Origin: DTSX01 sp964633465 | Lineage (GTDB): Bacteria > Pseudomonadota > Gammaproteobacteria > Steroidobacterales > UBA11654 | DNA length: 10,358 bases | Assembly: GCA_964633465.1 (NCBI GenBank) | Contig: CAZWGB010000045.1 | Coordinates: 1-10,358, forward strand | Direction of reading: 5' to 3' | Shown: one piece after another, positions 1 through 7,662 of the stretch | Layout of the letters: every line of letters begins with the position of its first letter | How positions within the stretch are numbered: the first letter of the stretch is position 1 | Notes under the pieces: generated by a model | Told to the model about the DNA's origin: nothing | What the model saw: only the letters and a program-made list of their open reading frames with translations | The model's database searches: none | Position numbers and translations under genes: made by a program

Positions 1-1
1 T

Positions 2-274
2 GTAGAAATGCACTACAGAGACAACGAAGTTCAAAATATAAGGTATTTTTACTATGTGGAATTCAGGCTGTTTTTAGATGCACAAATTCTAGAAGTCAAA
101 GAAACAGGCTTTCTTCAATCCTATGACATCAAAATTAAAGAATCAGAAAAAGAAGCAGTTAACAAATATAATAAATCTAAGTCCATTCAATATAAATTAA
201 CCAAAAGCTTATTGGTTCGAGAATGGTTTAATGAACTGGCTACACTTAAATATACTTTAAATAAAAGTGAATGA
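2..274 (+). CDS. C-terminal part of an unrecognised protein (probably cut by the left edge)
   Basis: The reading frame is open from the first complete codon (GTA GAA ATG) to a TGA at 272-274, so this is most likely the 3' end of a gene that begins outside the window. A start at the ATG at position 8 (88 residues) is possible but has no visible ribosome binding site in the 7 bases shown. The visible part has an aromatic-rich beginning (IRYFYYVEFRLF), a charged middle rich in Lys, Glu and Asn, no membrane segment and no motif I recognise. Its TGA overlaps the ATG of the MFS gene (ATGA at 271-274), so the two are probably translationally coupled in one operon. I assign no function. Coding status is supported by the overlap and the codon use, which resembles its neighbours. 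Confidence 0.55.
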   Translation, partial: VEMHYRDNEVQNIRYFYYVEFRLFLDAQILEVKETGFLQSYDIKIKESEKEAVNKYNKSKSIQYKLTKSLLVREWFNELATLKYTLNKSE

Positions 275-1653
275 AGAGTTCAAACCCAATAACTAATCCC
301 AGTTTTAGAAAACTTTTCGCAGCACAGGTTATTGCATTGGTTGGAACGGGACTCTCAACAGTTGGTTTATCTTTATTGGCTTATAACCTTGCTGGGGGAA
401 ATGCAGGTGCTGTTTTAGGCATAGCTTTAGCATGCAAAATGATTGCTTATGTTTTCTTTGCACCAATAGTTGGAGGGTTAGCACATCGATTTACTAGAAA
501 ACCATTTTTAATCTCTTTGGATGTAATACGTGCATTTCTTGTCCTATTAATGCCTTTTGTTTATGAGTTGTGGCATATCTATCTTCTAATATTTTTATTG
601 AATTTTTTCTCTGCAGGTTTTAAGCCCGTTTTCCAGGCCGTAATTCCTGATATTCTCGAAGATGATGTGATGTATGGTAAAGCACTGTCTTATTCCAGAC
701 TTGCCTATGACCTGGAAAATCTATTGAGTCCTACTTTTGCTGCTATAGCTTTGTTTTATTTTTCTTATACAGGATTATTTGTAGGAAATTCCATAGCTTT
801 TGTAATTTCAGCAGCAATTATAGTTATTACTTTCATTCCCTTACCAAAACCAGTTGAAAGGATTGGTAGTATTTGGAGCGAAGTTAGTTATGGAATAGTA
901 GCTTATTTTAAAACACCTCGATTGCGATCTCTCTTAATACTCTATGTCGCAGTAGCTAGTGCTAGTGCAATGGTTATTGTTAACACGATAATATATGTGA
1001 AAGAATACTTAGGAGGCAGTGACAGTGAACTAGCAATATTTTTTGCAGCTTCCGGCTTTGGGTCTATGTTAGCAGCTCTCAGTTTTCCAAGATTGTCAGG
1101 TATCTTTAAAGATAAATCAATCGTCCAATCAGGAGCAATATTTTTAGCTATCAGCTTGTGCTTGATGGCAACAGAGCCAACACTTTATTTTGCACTTTTT
1201 ACTTGGTTTTTAACTGGAGTAGGCTTATCACTGGTTCAGACACCATCAGGAAGAATAGTTAATCTATCTGCAACCCCATCGGATAGATCATCTTATTTCT
1301 CAGCACAATTTTCTCTCTCGCATCTATGTTGGTTAATAACTTACCCACTCGTTGGGCAATTGGTGCTGTATTTTGGATTTGCTTTTAGCGCAGCATTTCT
1401 TGCCTGCATAATTTTGACCTGTTTTATTTTTAGTATTTTATTTTGGCCTAATGAAAACGAAACCAGTCTGACTCATCGACACAAAACTCTGATTCACTCA
1501 CACACACATGGACATGATGATGAACATCATGCACATCAACATAATAGTAAACTGGATCCAAATTCTCATGAACATGAACATGAACATGAAGAGACAGTAC
1601 ACAAGCATGAATTTGTGATTGATTTACACCATCAACAATGGCCAAAAGGTTAA
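271..1653 (+). CDS. MFS exporter with histidine-rich C-terminal tail, NreB-like (probable nickel/divalent metal efflux)
   Basis: A 460-residue major facilitator protein of the inner membrane. Residues about 12-400 are a string of hydrophobic segments consistent with 12 membrane helices. The loop after helix 2 carries an MFS motif-A-like stretch (GGLAHRFTRK, about 68-77). The N-terminal region (LFAAQVIALVGTGLST, LAYNLAGGNAGAVLG) is the hallmark I associate with proteobacterial exporters related to NreB, the nickel-resistance MFS protein, which also ends in a His-rich tail. Here residues about 402-453 contain 18 histidines in HxH and HEHEHEH patterns, a plausible cytoplasmic metal-binding extension. 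The ATG at 271 overlaps the TGA of the upstream gene. The MFS family is clear; nickel as substrate is inference from the tail and the resemblance, and other divalent metals or a non-metal substrate are possible. No NreA/CsoR-type regulator is visible. Confidence 0.85.
   Translation: MKSSNPITNPSFRKLFAAQVIALVGTGLSTVGLSLLAYNLAGGNAGAVLGIALACKMIAYVFFAPIVGGLAHRFTRKPFLISLDVIRAFLVLLMPFVYELWHIYLLIFLLNFFSAGFKPVFQAVIPDILEDDVMYGKALSYSRLAYDLENLLSPTFAAIALFYFSYTGLFVGNSIAFVISAAIIVITFIPLPKPVERIGSIWSEVSYGIVAYFKTPRLRSLLILYVAVASASAMVIVNTIIYVKEYLGGSDSELAIFFAASGFGSMLAALSFPRLSGIFKDKSIVQSGAIFLAISLCLMATEPTLYFALFTWFLTGVGLSLVQTPSGRIVNLSATPSDRSSYFSAQFSLSHLCWLITYPLVGQLVLYFGFAFSAAFLACIILTCFIFSILFWPNENETSLTHRHKTLIHSHTHGHDDEHHAHQHNSKLDPNSHEHEHEHEETVHKHEFVIDLHHQQWPKG
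1567..1590 (+). repeat. CATGAA hexanucleotide tandem repeat (4 copies) in the His-rich tail
   Basis: Four perfect copies of CATGAA in frame with the MFS gene encode the His-Glu repeat HEHEHEHE. Being a multiple of three, a copy gained or lost by slippage would change tail length without shifting the frame. A short CA-repeat (around 1499-1507) lies just upstream in the same tail. Confidence 0.9.
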
Positions 1654-1672
1654 TTAGTGATTGTTTTTAACC
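1648..1672. terminator. Weak inverted repeat spanning the two convergent stop codons (possible bidirectional terminator)
   Basis: GGTTAA (1648-1653) and TTAACC (1667-1672) form a perfect 6-bp inverted repeat with a 13-nt loop. Each arm contains a stop codon, because both convergent genes end in GGT-TAA. On the minus-strand transcript the stem is followed by TTTT, while on the plus strand no T run follows. The stem is short and AT-rich, so terminator function is only a possibility, but no better candidate lies between the genes. Confidence 0.25.
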
Positions 1673-3727
1673 AGATTCAATCTCAGATGATTCAATAAGA
1701 TCAACTACTGTGTTTAGGACCTCGTTCAGTAGGGTTTTAGAAGCAAACTCATCAAAATTATCTTTATCACTGTACCCCAGTTCTTCTAGTCTTTTTATTC
1801 GCCTGTCTTCAATTGCTTTTTTGAATTCGTCTCTCTTTACTTTTCTTTTTTCATAGTTTAAGGAAAGTTTAGTTTGTTTATTTTGTTCAGAGATTTGATC
1901 AATATCTTCTTGAAGAAATAAAAGCGGCAGATTGTCTTTAGATTTTTCGGTAAAATTCTTTTTTAGTTTCTCAATGGATTGCTGGAATACTAGGTTGGAA
2001 TCATATTTCAATGACATAATTTGATCCCATGGGAGCGTATTCTTTTTTGTTGCTTCACCTATTGTTTCTTCATCAATGAATGATGGTAAATTTATGTCAG
2101 GAATCACCCCTTTATTTTGAGTACCTTGACCCGAGACTCGGTAGAACTTTCCTATAGTTAATGTCAGCTGACCAAATCCCTTCTTTGATTCAAACCTTGA
2201 ATAACGATCGAGGGGATAGAGGCTTTGCACGGTTCCCTTGCCAAAAGTTTGTTGGCCAAGCACAATACCACGAGAATAATCTTGAATTGCTCCAGCAAAA
2301 ATTTCTGAGGCTGAAGCACTGTATCGGTCGACAATAACAGCTAATGGGCCCTCATAAATAGAACCAGATATTGGATCATCTATAATTTCTATTTTGTTAC
2401 GAGTATCTTTAAGTTGAACAATGGGACCATCATCAATGAAAAGACCAGTAAGCATAGCAGCCTCTGTCAATAAACCTCCACTATTACCTCTAAGATCAAT
2501 GACTAAAGCATCAATACCAATGTCTAAAAGATTTTGAACAAGTTTTTTTACGTCCTCAGATGTACTTCTATACTCAGATTTACCTTTACTTCTGGCCTGA
2601 TAATCTTGATAGAAACTTGGAATTGTTATGAGGCCAATATTATATATCTTATTTTTAATCTGTAGTGTCTCAATAATACTAGAAGCCGCTTGTTCTTCTA
2701 ATTTAACTTCGTCTCTTGTAAGTGTTAATAAATAAGGTACATCATCAGAATTTGAGCCTTCAGGTAGAATTTGTAAAGTAACTTTTGATCCTTTTGGGCC
2801 TCTAATTAATTTAACAACCTCATCTAAATCCCATCCTATTAAGTCGGTGATTTTTTTAGTCTTTTTATCAACGATACCAATAATTTTATCCATCGGCTTC
2901 AATCTACCGTCACTCGCCGCTGGGCCACCAGGAATGATATTGACAATCTGAACCTGTTCATCAGTTAGATTTAATCGAGCACCAATGCCTTGGTAGGATA
3001 ATTTCATTTGAATTTCGTACTCCTCTGATTGGGTTGGATTCAGGTAATTGGAGTGAGGGTCCAAGGTATGGGCAAAAGCATTTAGAAAAATGCTAATTAC
3101 ATCTTCTTCATTGAATAAATTTATTTTTTCAACAAACCGCTTGTATCTATTTTCCAAAATCTCCATTGCAATTTCATTGGATTGACCAGCAAGGATTAAG
3201 GTAAGTAAATCGTTGTGAGTTTTCTTCTGCCAAAGGTTTTCGAGTTCTTCAATGTTTTCTAACCAGTTTTTTGCCTCATAGTTAAAGTCATATGAATTAT
3301 CCGATTCAAAATTATGCTCCTGACTGAGGAGAAAGGTTATACAAAAGCTAAGTCTCTGTTGAACACGTAGTCTATAGATTCTAAATATATCGTATATTGG
3401 CTCAAGATCCCCTTGTTTTAAGGCATCATCAATTTTAAAGCGATATCTTTGAAAATATCTAATATCAGATCTAGTAAAGTACATTTTTACTGGGTCAAGT
3501 TTCTCTAAAAAATTAATCAATATGAATGGTGACAATTCATTAGATACCTTTTTCTTAGAAAAATGAGCCTGCTCCGAGAGCGCGCTAACCAATTTAAGTA
3601 GATGACTATCAACTGGGTTTTTTATTAGGAGGGTTGGTATATTCTCATTCTCCATCAGCTGAGCATGAGTTGATGTAAAAACAATAAAAATTGCAATAAG
3701 TAATACGATTTTGTAATTTTTATTCAA
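1667..3727 (-). CDS. prc: Carboxy-terminal processing protease Prc/Tsp (S41 family)
   Basis: A 686-residue periplasmic protease, nearly the length of E. coli Prc (682). It has an N-terminal signal sequence (residues 1-22, ending STHA), a helical N-terminal domain (about 35-235, including the family-typical AHTLDPHSNYL), a PDZ domain (about 240-335), the S41 catalytic core (about 350-555) and a charged helical C-terminal region. Catalytic Ser472 lies in SASASE, Lys497 in GKGTVQ and Gln501 follows at the spacing seen in E. coli Prc (S452, K477, Q481). Prc trims or degrades exported proteins from their C-termini; known E. coli substrates include PBP3 and ssrA-tagged periplasmic proteins. The start is a TTG, 16 nt after the upstream lipoprotein's stop. 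There is no ATG that preserves the signal peptide and no clear Shine-Dalgarno. It is the last gene of the minus-strand run. Confidence 0.95.
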   Translation of the reverse strand: MNKNYKIVLLIAIFIVFTSTHAQLMENENIPTLLIKNPVDSHLLKLVSALSEQAHFSKKKVSNELSPFILINFLEKLDPVKMYFTRSDIRYFQRYRFKIDDALKQGDLEPIYDIFRIYRLRVQQRLSFCITFLLSQEHNFESDNSYDFNYEAKNWLENIEELENLWQKKTHNDLLTLILAGQSNEIAMEILENRYKRFVEKINLFNEEDVISIFLNAFAHTLDPHSNYLNPTQSEEYEIQMKLSYQGIGARLNLTDEQVQIVNIIPGGPAASDGRLKPMDKIIGIVDKKTKKITDLIGWDLDEVVKLIRGPKGSKVTLQILPEGSNSDDVPYLLTLTRDEVKLEEQAASSIIETLQIKNKIYNIGLITIPSFYQDYQARSKGKSEYRSTSEDVKKLVQNLLDIGIDALVIDLRGNSGGLLTEAAMLTGLFIDDGPIVQLKDTRNKIEIIDDPISGSIYEGPLAVIVDRYSASASEIFAGAIQDYSRGIVLGQQTFGKGTVQSLYPLDRYSRFESKKGFGQLTLTIGKFYRVSGQGTQNKGVIPDINLPSFIDEETIGEATKKNTLPWDQIMSLKYDSNLVFQQSIEKLKKNFTEKSKDNLPLLFLQEDIDQISEQNKQTKLSLNYEKRKVKRDEFKKAIEDRRIKRLEELGYSDKDNFDEFASKTLLNEVLNTVVDLIESSEIESG

Positions 3728-3743
3728 AATTTTAATCAGTTAG

Positions 3744-4400
3744 TCAATTACGGTAAAAGAAATTAAGTATTTGGTCAGACATTTCTTCACAAGCTGTTTT
3801 TTGAGTTCTTGCAATAATTGGAATAGGTATTACAAGCGCAGGAATAACTGAAGTGCCGCTGACACTTGCACTGACGTTACCAACAGATGATTCTTGTTCA
3901 AGATCCCATATTGATGCTGTATAAGATGATGTATCATCCCACCAAGCAAGTCCAAAGCAGCCTCCACCTCCTGGGCCTGCTGCACAAGACAATGCTCCGG
4001 AACTAGAATTTGTTTTTGTCTGTCCACTGATGTTTAAGAAATACTTAACATCAAGCATTTTAATCTTTTGTCGAACCAGGTCCTTGCCAAGAAAACTGGA
4101 AAGATCCTCAGTTTTTTGAGGAGCTGTGCTAGGTTCAAACCAAGGATAGAGTTGATTTACAAATTCTTGTGTTGGTATTACATTAAAGGTCTTTTGCTTA
4201 CTGGCGAGAGATTTATTAATACATTGAAGAAAATCATTCTCTGTTTCATTGCCTACATGATAGCTGTTCGAGGTAATTACCAATGATTCTCCTTCATGAA
4301 TTTCAAAAGGTAAGTTGGTTTGTTCCTCAAGTCTAGTTGTAGTACAACCAGACAACATGAGGAACCCTGATAAAAAGAAAATAAAAACTAAATTTTGCAT
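3744..4400 (-). CDS. Uncharacterised lipoprotein with Gly-rich Cys-flanked segment
   Basis: A 218-residue protein starting at ATG 4400. A TTG two codons upstream at 4406, overlapping the previous gene's TGA, is the alternative. It begins with a hydrophobic signal peptide and a good lipobox, L-S-G-C, with the lipidated Cys at 19, so it is predicted to be membrane-anchored. After export the chain has Cys at 60, 139, 148 and 204. The most distinctive part is CAAGPGGGGC followed by FGLAWWDD and SYTASIWDLEQ (about 139-168), then a Ser/Val-rich segment with a Pro-Ile stretch (IPALVIPIPII). I recognise no named family. It starts 2 nt after the upstream lipoprotein gene and ends 16 nt before prc, so the three probably share a transcript. 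Its role is unknown. Confidence 0.8.
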   Translation of the reverse strand: MQNLVFIFFLSGFLMLSGCTTTRLEEQTNLPFEIHEGESLVITSNSYHVGNETENDFLQCINKSLASKQKTFNVIPTQEFVNQLYPWFEPSTAPQKTEDLSSFLGKDLVRQKIKMLDVKYFLNISGQTKTNSSSGALSCAAGPGGGGCFGLAWWDDTSSYTASIWDLEQESSVGNVSASVSGTSVIPALVIPIPIIARTQKTACEEMSDQILNFFYRN

Positions 4401-4402
4401 TA

Positions 4403-5002
4403 TCAATCAGCACTCACTTTTTTTTCTAATTTTTCAAAATTATCTTCGATTTTAATCACTAAATTGACACCCACATCTCTTAATGCCAAATCTACAGCCC
4501 TTGTTAATGATTCAGGTGCACTAGATTCAGTACCATGCTCACCATAACCAGTAATGTTCCAGTTTGATAACAAGTTTTTTTTATGATCAAAAATATCAAT
4601 TTTGTATTTAAGCCAGACAGCGTATTTATCATTTCTTGATTCTGTCGGTGTCAGTAATTCAAAAGCATCTAGTTTAGATTCCATATAAAGATCAATATTT
4701 GGTTGTATTTCGTTGCTCTCATTCTTTAACTCAATCAGATCAGGGAAGAAGCCCTGTAATATCTTATTGAATAAATTGACTTGACTGTCGGCGAAGTCTA
4801 TTTTTATAGTCGTCTCTCCTGATTCAGAATTGATATTTTCAAACTGATAATTCTTGATATTGTCATCATAGATAACAGCAATATTAAAATTTTCAATTTT
4901 TGCTACCAATGGATCTGGGATAATCGTGGTCATTATGATGGACTGTGAACAACTTTGACAGAAAACAAAAAGTAGCAATAGAAATTTAGGATTATTATTC
5001 AC
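4403..5002 (-). CDS. Uncharacterised exported protein, probable lipoprotein
   Basis: A 199-residue protein with a short hydrophobic N-terminus (KFLLLLFVFCQSC). A Cys at 18 preceded by Q-S gives an imperfect lipobox, with Cys rather than Leu at -3, so lipidation is likely but not certain. The start is GTG at 5002. No ATG upstream in frame is usable, and an AGGAAG lies too far upstream (about 24 nt) to be a normal Shine-Dalgarno. The mature part looks like a soluble mixed alpha/beta domain. The stretch LSNWNITGYGEHGT followed by SLTRAVDLALRDVGVNL recalls small outer-membrane-associated lipoproteins of unknown function, but I cannot name a family. It is nearly contiguous with the next lipoprotein gene, and the pair may work together. 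The function is unknown. Confidence 0.75.
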   Translation of the reverse strand: MNNNPKFLLLLFVFCQSCSQSIIMTTIIPDPLVAKIENFNIAVIYDDNIKNYQFENINSESGETTIKIDFADSQVNLFNKILQGFFPDLIELKNESNEIQPNIDLYMESKLDAFELLTPTESRNDKYAVWLKYKIDIFDHKKNLLSNWNITGYGEHGTESSAPESLTRAVDLALRDVGVNLVIKIEDNFEKLEKKVSAD

Positions 5003-5076
5003 AACATAAAGTTTAAATTAAATTAACTTCCTATTAAAACATTAAAAATAGAAGATATTATGAAATAAACCTATGA
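5003..5076. other. AT-rich 74-bp intergenic gap
   Basis: This is the largest protein-gene gap in the minus-strand run. It is very AT-rich, has no convincing hairpin or paired promoter boxes, and may hold a promoter for the lipoprotein-lipoprotein-prc group that I cannot resolve by eye. Confidence 0.3.
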
Positions 5077-6078
5077 TTAATTTGGCACGATCTCAGGATC
5101 AACTTCTTCTGAGTATGCTTCCCATGTCCCTTTAGGATTAGTCTGTCCCCAACCAGTCTGTGTGCCAAGAATTTCTGGATAATCTTTTTCTACTTTTTTT
5201 AAAACTGGTGATGGAATATCATCAATTGTCCCAGTTATTTGAAAACTGTGCATTCTCCCAAATAAACACCCATTGATTTGATTTTGTCCCATTTTCATCC
5301 ATGGCCACCATGGAGACGTACGCATGAATCCTGCATGGAAAGGAGAAGAGGGTATTGACCTGTCATTCATTACATCAGCTGGTGTATAAAAAGAAAAGTG
5401 TTCCGAAGGATTGATTCTATTTGTGGTATGAGCTTTAGGCCATTTATCTTTGGTTACAGGATTTGTGTATTCATGAGAATATTCCCATGTTAATAAATAC
5501 TGGTCTCCTAATTTTTGCCAAGGTAATAAAAATGGTACTGTTTCAAGATCTTCTTTGGCATTAGCTTGATTCATCAGTGTAGGCTGATCAAGCAACGCAT
5601 TTCCCATAGTAAATTTAGGCATATTGGTTGTCAGATGACCACGCATTCTTTTATTAATAAATGGGAAAACTTTTACATTTTCATTAGTCCAAGGGTTTTT
5701 CCAGCTGTCAATAACTTGCCCTGTTTTTAAATCAGTAAAATAACCAGCTTCAGTGCCTCTAATATTAACTGTACCATCATTGTTTAACCGGGATTGCATA
5801 TTCCCGAATCCAACATAGCCAAATAAAGGAATTAAACGTTTTGTTCCAATCCTGGCAAATTGGACTCCTTGGTAACCTCCATAAGTAGGTTTAACATCGT
5901 AGGATCCCCAAAGTTTCCCAAATGCATAGAGGTTATCTTCAGGAATACTAAAGTCTAGTGGACCATTTTTTGTTTGTTGAGCAGTTATGGATTGGAAAGA
6001 CGATGATGCACCAAGTGTGATAGAGAATTGTAAAAGGTTTCTTCTTGAAGTAACTGAATTAAAGATTGATGTGAACAC
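5077..6078 (-). CDS. DUF1838 family protein with Tat-type signal
   Basis: A 333-residue protein. The N-terminus has a twin-arginine motif, SRRNLLQ (residues 11-17), a weakly hydrophobic stretch rich in Ser, Gly and Ala, and a likely cleavage site near ITA-QQ (about 33), indicating export in folded form by the Tat system. The mature part matches my memory of DUF1838 (PF08894): LWGSYDVKP, then RGTEAGYFTDLKTGQVIDSWKNPWTNE-type segments, and many Trp, Pro and aromatic residues. The family's biochemical role is not known. The start is taken as GTG 6078, which is the only nearby start that keeps the Tat signal. It lies 12 nt after the TAG of the SYLF gene, in the same frame, without a recognisable Shine-Dalgarno, so expression may depend on coupling to that gene. 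Family assignment is moderately sure; substrate and activity are not inferable. Confidence 0.8.
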   Translation of the reverse strand: MFTSIFNSVTSRRNLLQFSITLGASSSFQSITAQQTKNGPLDFSIPEDNLYAFGKLWGSYDVKPTYGGYQGVQFARIGTKRLIPLFGYVGFGNMQSRLNNDGTVNIRGTEAGYFTDLKTGQVIDSWKNPWTNENVKVFPFINKRMRGHLTTNMPKFTMGNALLDQPTLMNQANAKEDLETVPFLLPWQKLGDQYLLTWEYSHEYTNPVTKDKWPKAHTTNRINPSEHFSFYTPADVMNDRSIPSSPFHAGFMRTSPWWPWMKMGQNQINGCLFGRMHSFQITGTIDDIPSPVLKKVEKDYPEILGTQTGWGQTNPKGTWEAYSEEVDPEIVPN

Positions 6079-6090
6079 AAATCGTGTTTT

Positions 6091-6705
6091 CTAATCAGTT
6101 AATCTTTCATTGAAAGTTTCAATATCCTCTTGATCTTGATCTATCTCTGTACCAGTATCAGGCCAGATTTTTGTGAATTTTGTTCCCTCCATGCTAACGC
6201 CTGCAATCAGTCCCTTTTGACCAAAAACAAAGCCTACAATCGCATCCTTAAAGGTATTAGTGTCAGCAGCACCAGCAGCTCCCAATGGGAATAATGCAAC
6301 AGCACCATCTACACCAACTTCCCATCCAGAGCTGTAGAGGAAATTATCCATAGCCGTGTCATCAAAGAAAAGAATAATCAAGTCTTTAGATCCTACACCA
6401 ACCTGAATTCCTAAGGATGTTGTTAATGCTTTGTAATATTGGACTTTTACATCGTCAACAATTAAGGCACCTTCGCCAAATTCAAACCCAAGAACAACAC
6501 CAGCTTTCCACATTCTAGGGATGACCAAAACTCCTCTTGCTCCTTCCAAATAAGAATCACCACCTTGAATTTCTTCAGTAAATCTAGTTAGAGAACTTTC
6601 TATAGCAGCATCAATTTCATTCATTGATTTAGCACTGAGTTCAGTTGAGAGGATTAAGGTTAGACATAGAGTCAATAGTGAGAAGAATTTGGCAGTTATT
6701 TTCAT
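6091..6705 (-). CDS. Secreted SYLF (Ysc84/DUF500-type) domain protein
   Basis: A 204-residue protein with a Sec signal peptide (basic start MKITAK, hydrophobic core, cleavage near LSA-KS at about 25). The rest is a SYLF domain (Las17-binding/Ysc84, PF04366): GVLVIPRMWKAGVVLGFEFGEG, then YYKALTTSLGIQVGVGSKDLIILFF, WEVGVDGAVA and a C-terminal FVFGQKGLIAGVSMEGTKFTKI. Eukaryotic SYLF domains bind phosphoinositide membranes, and the bacterial versions are exported proteins without a settled function; lipid binding is inferred from the family only. The ATG at 6705 has a plausible ribosome site (GGAAA about 5-9 nt upstream). It sits 49 nt after fieF and 12 nt before the DUF1838 start. A short acidic tail (EIDQDQEDIE) follows the domain. 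Confidence 0.88.
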   Translation of the reverse strand: MKITAKFFSLLTLCLTLILSTELSAKSMNEIDAAIESSLTRFTEEIQGGDSYLEGARGVLVIPRMWKAGVVLGFEFGEGALIVDDVKVQYYKALTTSLGIQVGVGSKDLIILFFDDTAMDNFLYSSGWEVGVDGAVALFPLGAAGAADTNTFKDAIVGFVFGQKGLIAGVSMEGTKFTKIWPDTGTEIDQDQEDIETFNERLTD

Positions 6706-6754
6706 ATTATTTCCAAATGAAAATTGATTATGTATGTTAGCTGTTTATTCATAT

Positions 6755-7657
6755 TTACTCAAATGGATCCCTTACCTCATCAATACCAAGAGGATCTGTG
6801 TGAATAATTAGCTCTGAATTTGGGTATACATCGAGTATATTATCCGTAACTTCATCGGTAATTTTATGAGATTCCAACAAACTCATCTTCGGATCTAATT
6901 CAAGATGAAACTGAATTATATACTTCCGACCCGTATCTCTGGTTCTTAAGTCGTGAAATCCAAGAACTTGTGGATGTTGAAGGGCAATTTCTTTAATCTT
7001 GTCTCGATGAGAAGTTTGGATTTCTTGGTCTAGTAGTATTTTAAAGGATTTTTTTAACAAGATAAAAGCTGTGTATAAAACCACACCAGAGATCAACAAT
7101 CCAACTACAGCGTCTATAAATGTAAATCGCGTCCAACCCGTGATTACTATTGAGAAGAGTACTGATAAATTAATAAAAGTGTCTGTTAGATAATGATATT
7201 GATCCGATTCAATAGCCATTGATTGACTTCTTTTAACAACATATTTTTGATACATAATCAATGTAATGGTCAAGGCAATTGATATAAGAATGATCCAAAT
7301 GGCAATATTAGGTTGATTAATTGGAGTTGGATTAAGCAATCTTTTAATTGCTTCTGTGAAGACATAAACTCCTGAAATGCCAATAAGTAAGGACTGTATA
7401 AATGCTGCTAATCCTTCAGATTTTCCATAACCAAACCGGTGTTTTTCATCCGCAGGTAAGAATGAGTAAGTGATAGCAATAAATACGAAAACAGATGCAA
7501 GGAAATCGATCATGGAGTCAGCTAAAGACCCCAACATGGAAACAGAGGAAGTTGTTACCCAACCGTTGTATTTAAGAACAATTAAAGTAGATGCTACCAA
7601 TAACGATGCGATGGATGCTGATCTAACTAAGGGTTCTGTATTTGTCTGATTCTCCAA
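6755..7657 (-). CDS. fieF: FieF-type cation diffusion facilitator (divalent metal efflux)
   Basis: A 300-residue inner-membrane cation efflux protein, the length of E. coli FieF (YiiP). About six membrane helices occupy residues 12-205, followed by a cytoplasmic domain. The transport-site ligands are intact: Asp47 and Asp51 in helix 2 (LADSMID) and His155 and Asp159 in helix 5 (HYLTD), each two residues on from E. coli D45, D49, H153 and D157. The C-terminal domain retains ligand-type histidines in GFHDLRT, FHLELD, SHKIT and IIHTDP. FieF homologues export Zn(II) and Fe(II) by proton antiport as dimers. The start is a TTG at 7657 preceded by AAGGG, only 5 nt after the aguB stop, so it is probably co-transcribed with aguAB although unrelated in function. 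The exact metal cannot be told from sequence. Confidence 0.92.
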   Translation of the reverse strand: MENQTNTEPLVRSASIASLLVASTLIVLKYNGWVTTSSVSMLGSLADSMIDFLASVFVFIAITYSFLPADEKHRFGYGKSEGLAAFIQSLLIGISGVYVFTEAIKRLLNPTPINQPNIAIWIILISIALTITLIMYQKYVVKRSQSMAIESDQYHYLTDTFINLSVLFSIVITGWTRFTFIDAVVGLLISGVVLYTAFILLKKSFKILLDQEIQTSHRDKIKEIALQHPQVLGFHDLRTRDTGRKYIIQFHLELDPKMSLLESHKITDEVTDNILDVYPNSELIIHTDPLGIDEVRDPFE

Positions 7658-7662
7658 AACCC

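Noticed and set aside
1448..1645. Minus-strand ORF rich in HVHVHV
   Set aside because: It is the reverse-strand shadow of the CAT/CA-rich His tail of the MFS gene; the repeat composition alone keeps it open.
4068..4286. Plus-strand ORF of 72 codons inside the lipoprotein gene
   Set aside because: It is antisense to a gene with a clear signal peptide and lipobox; no family resemblance.
6734..6762. Promoter-like boxes TTGAGT and TAACAT with 17-bp spacing between fieF and the SYLF gene (minus strand)
   Set aside because: Each box matches only four of six consensus bases, which is common by chance in such AT-rich DNA; noted as a possible internal promoter but not called.
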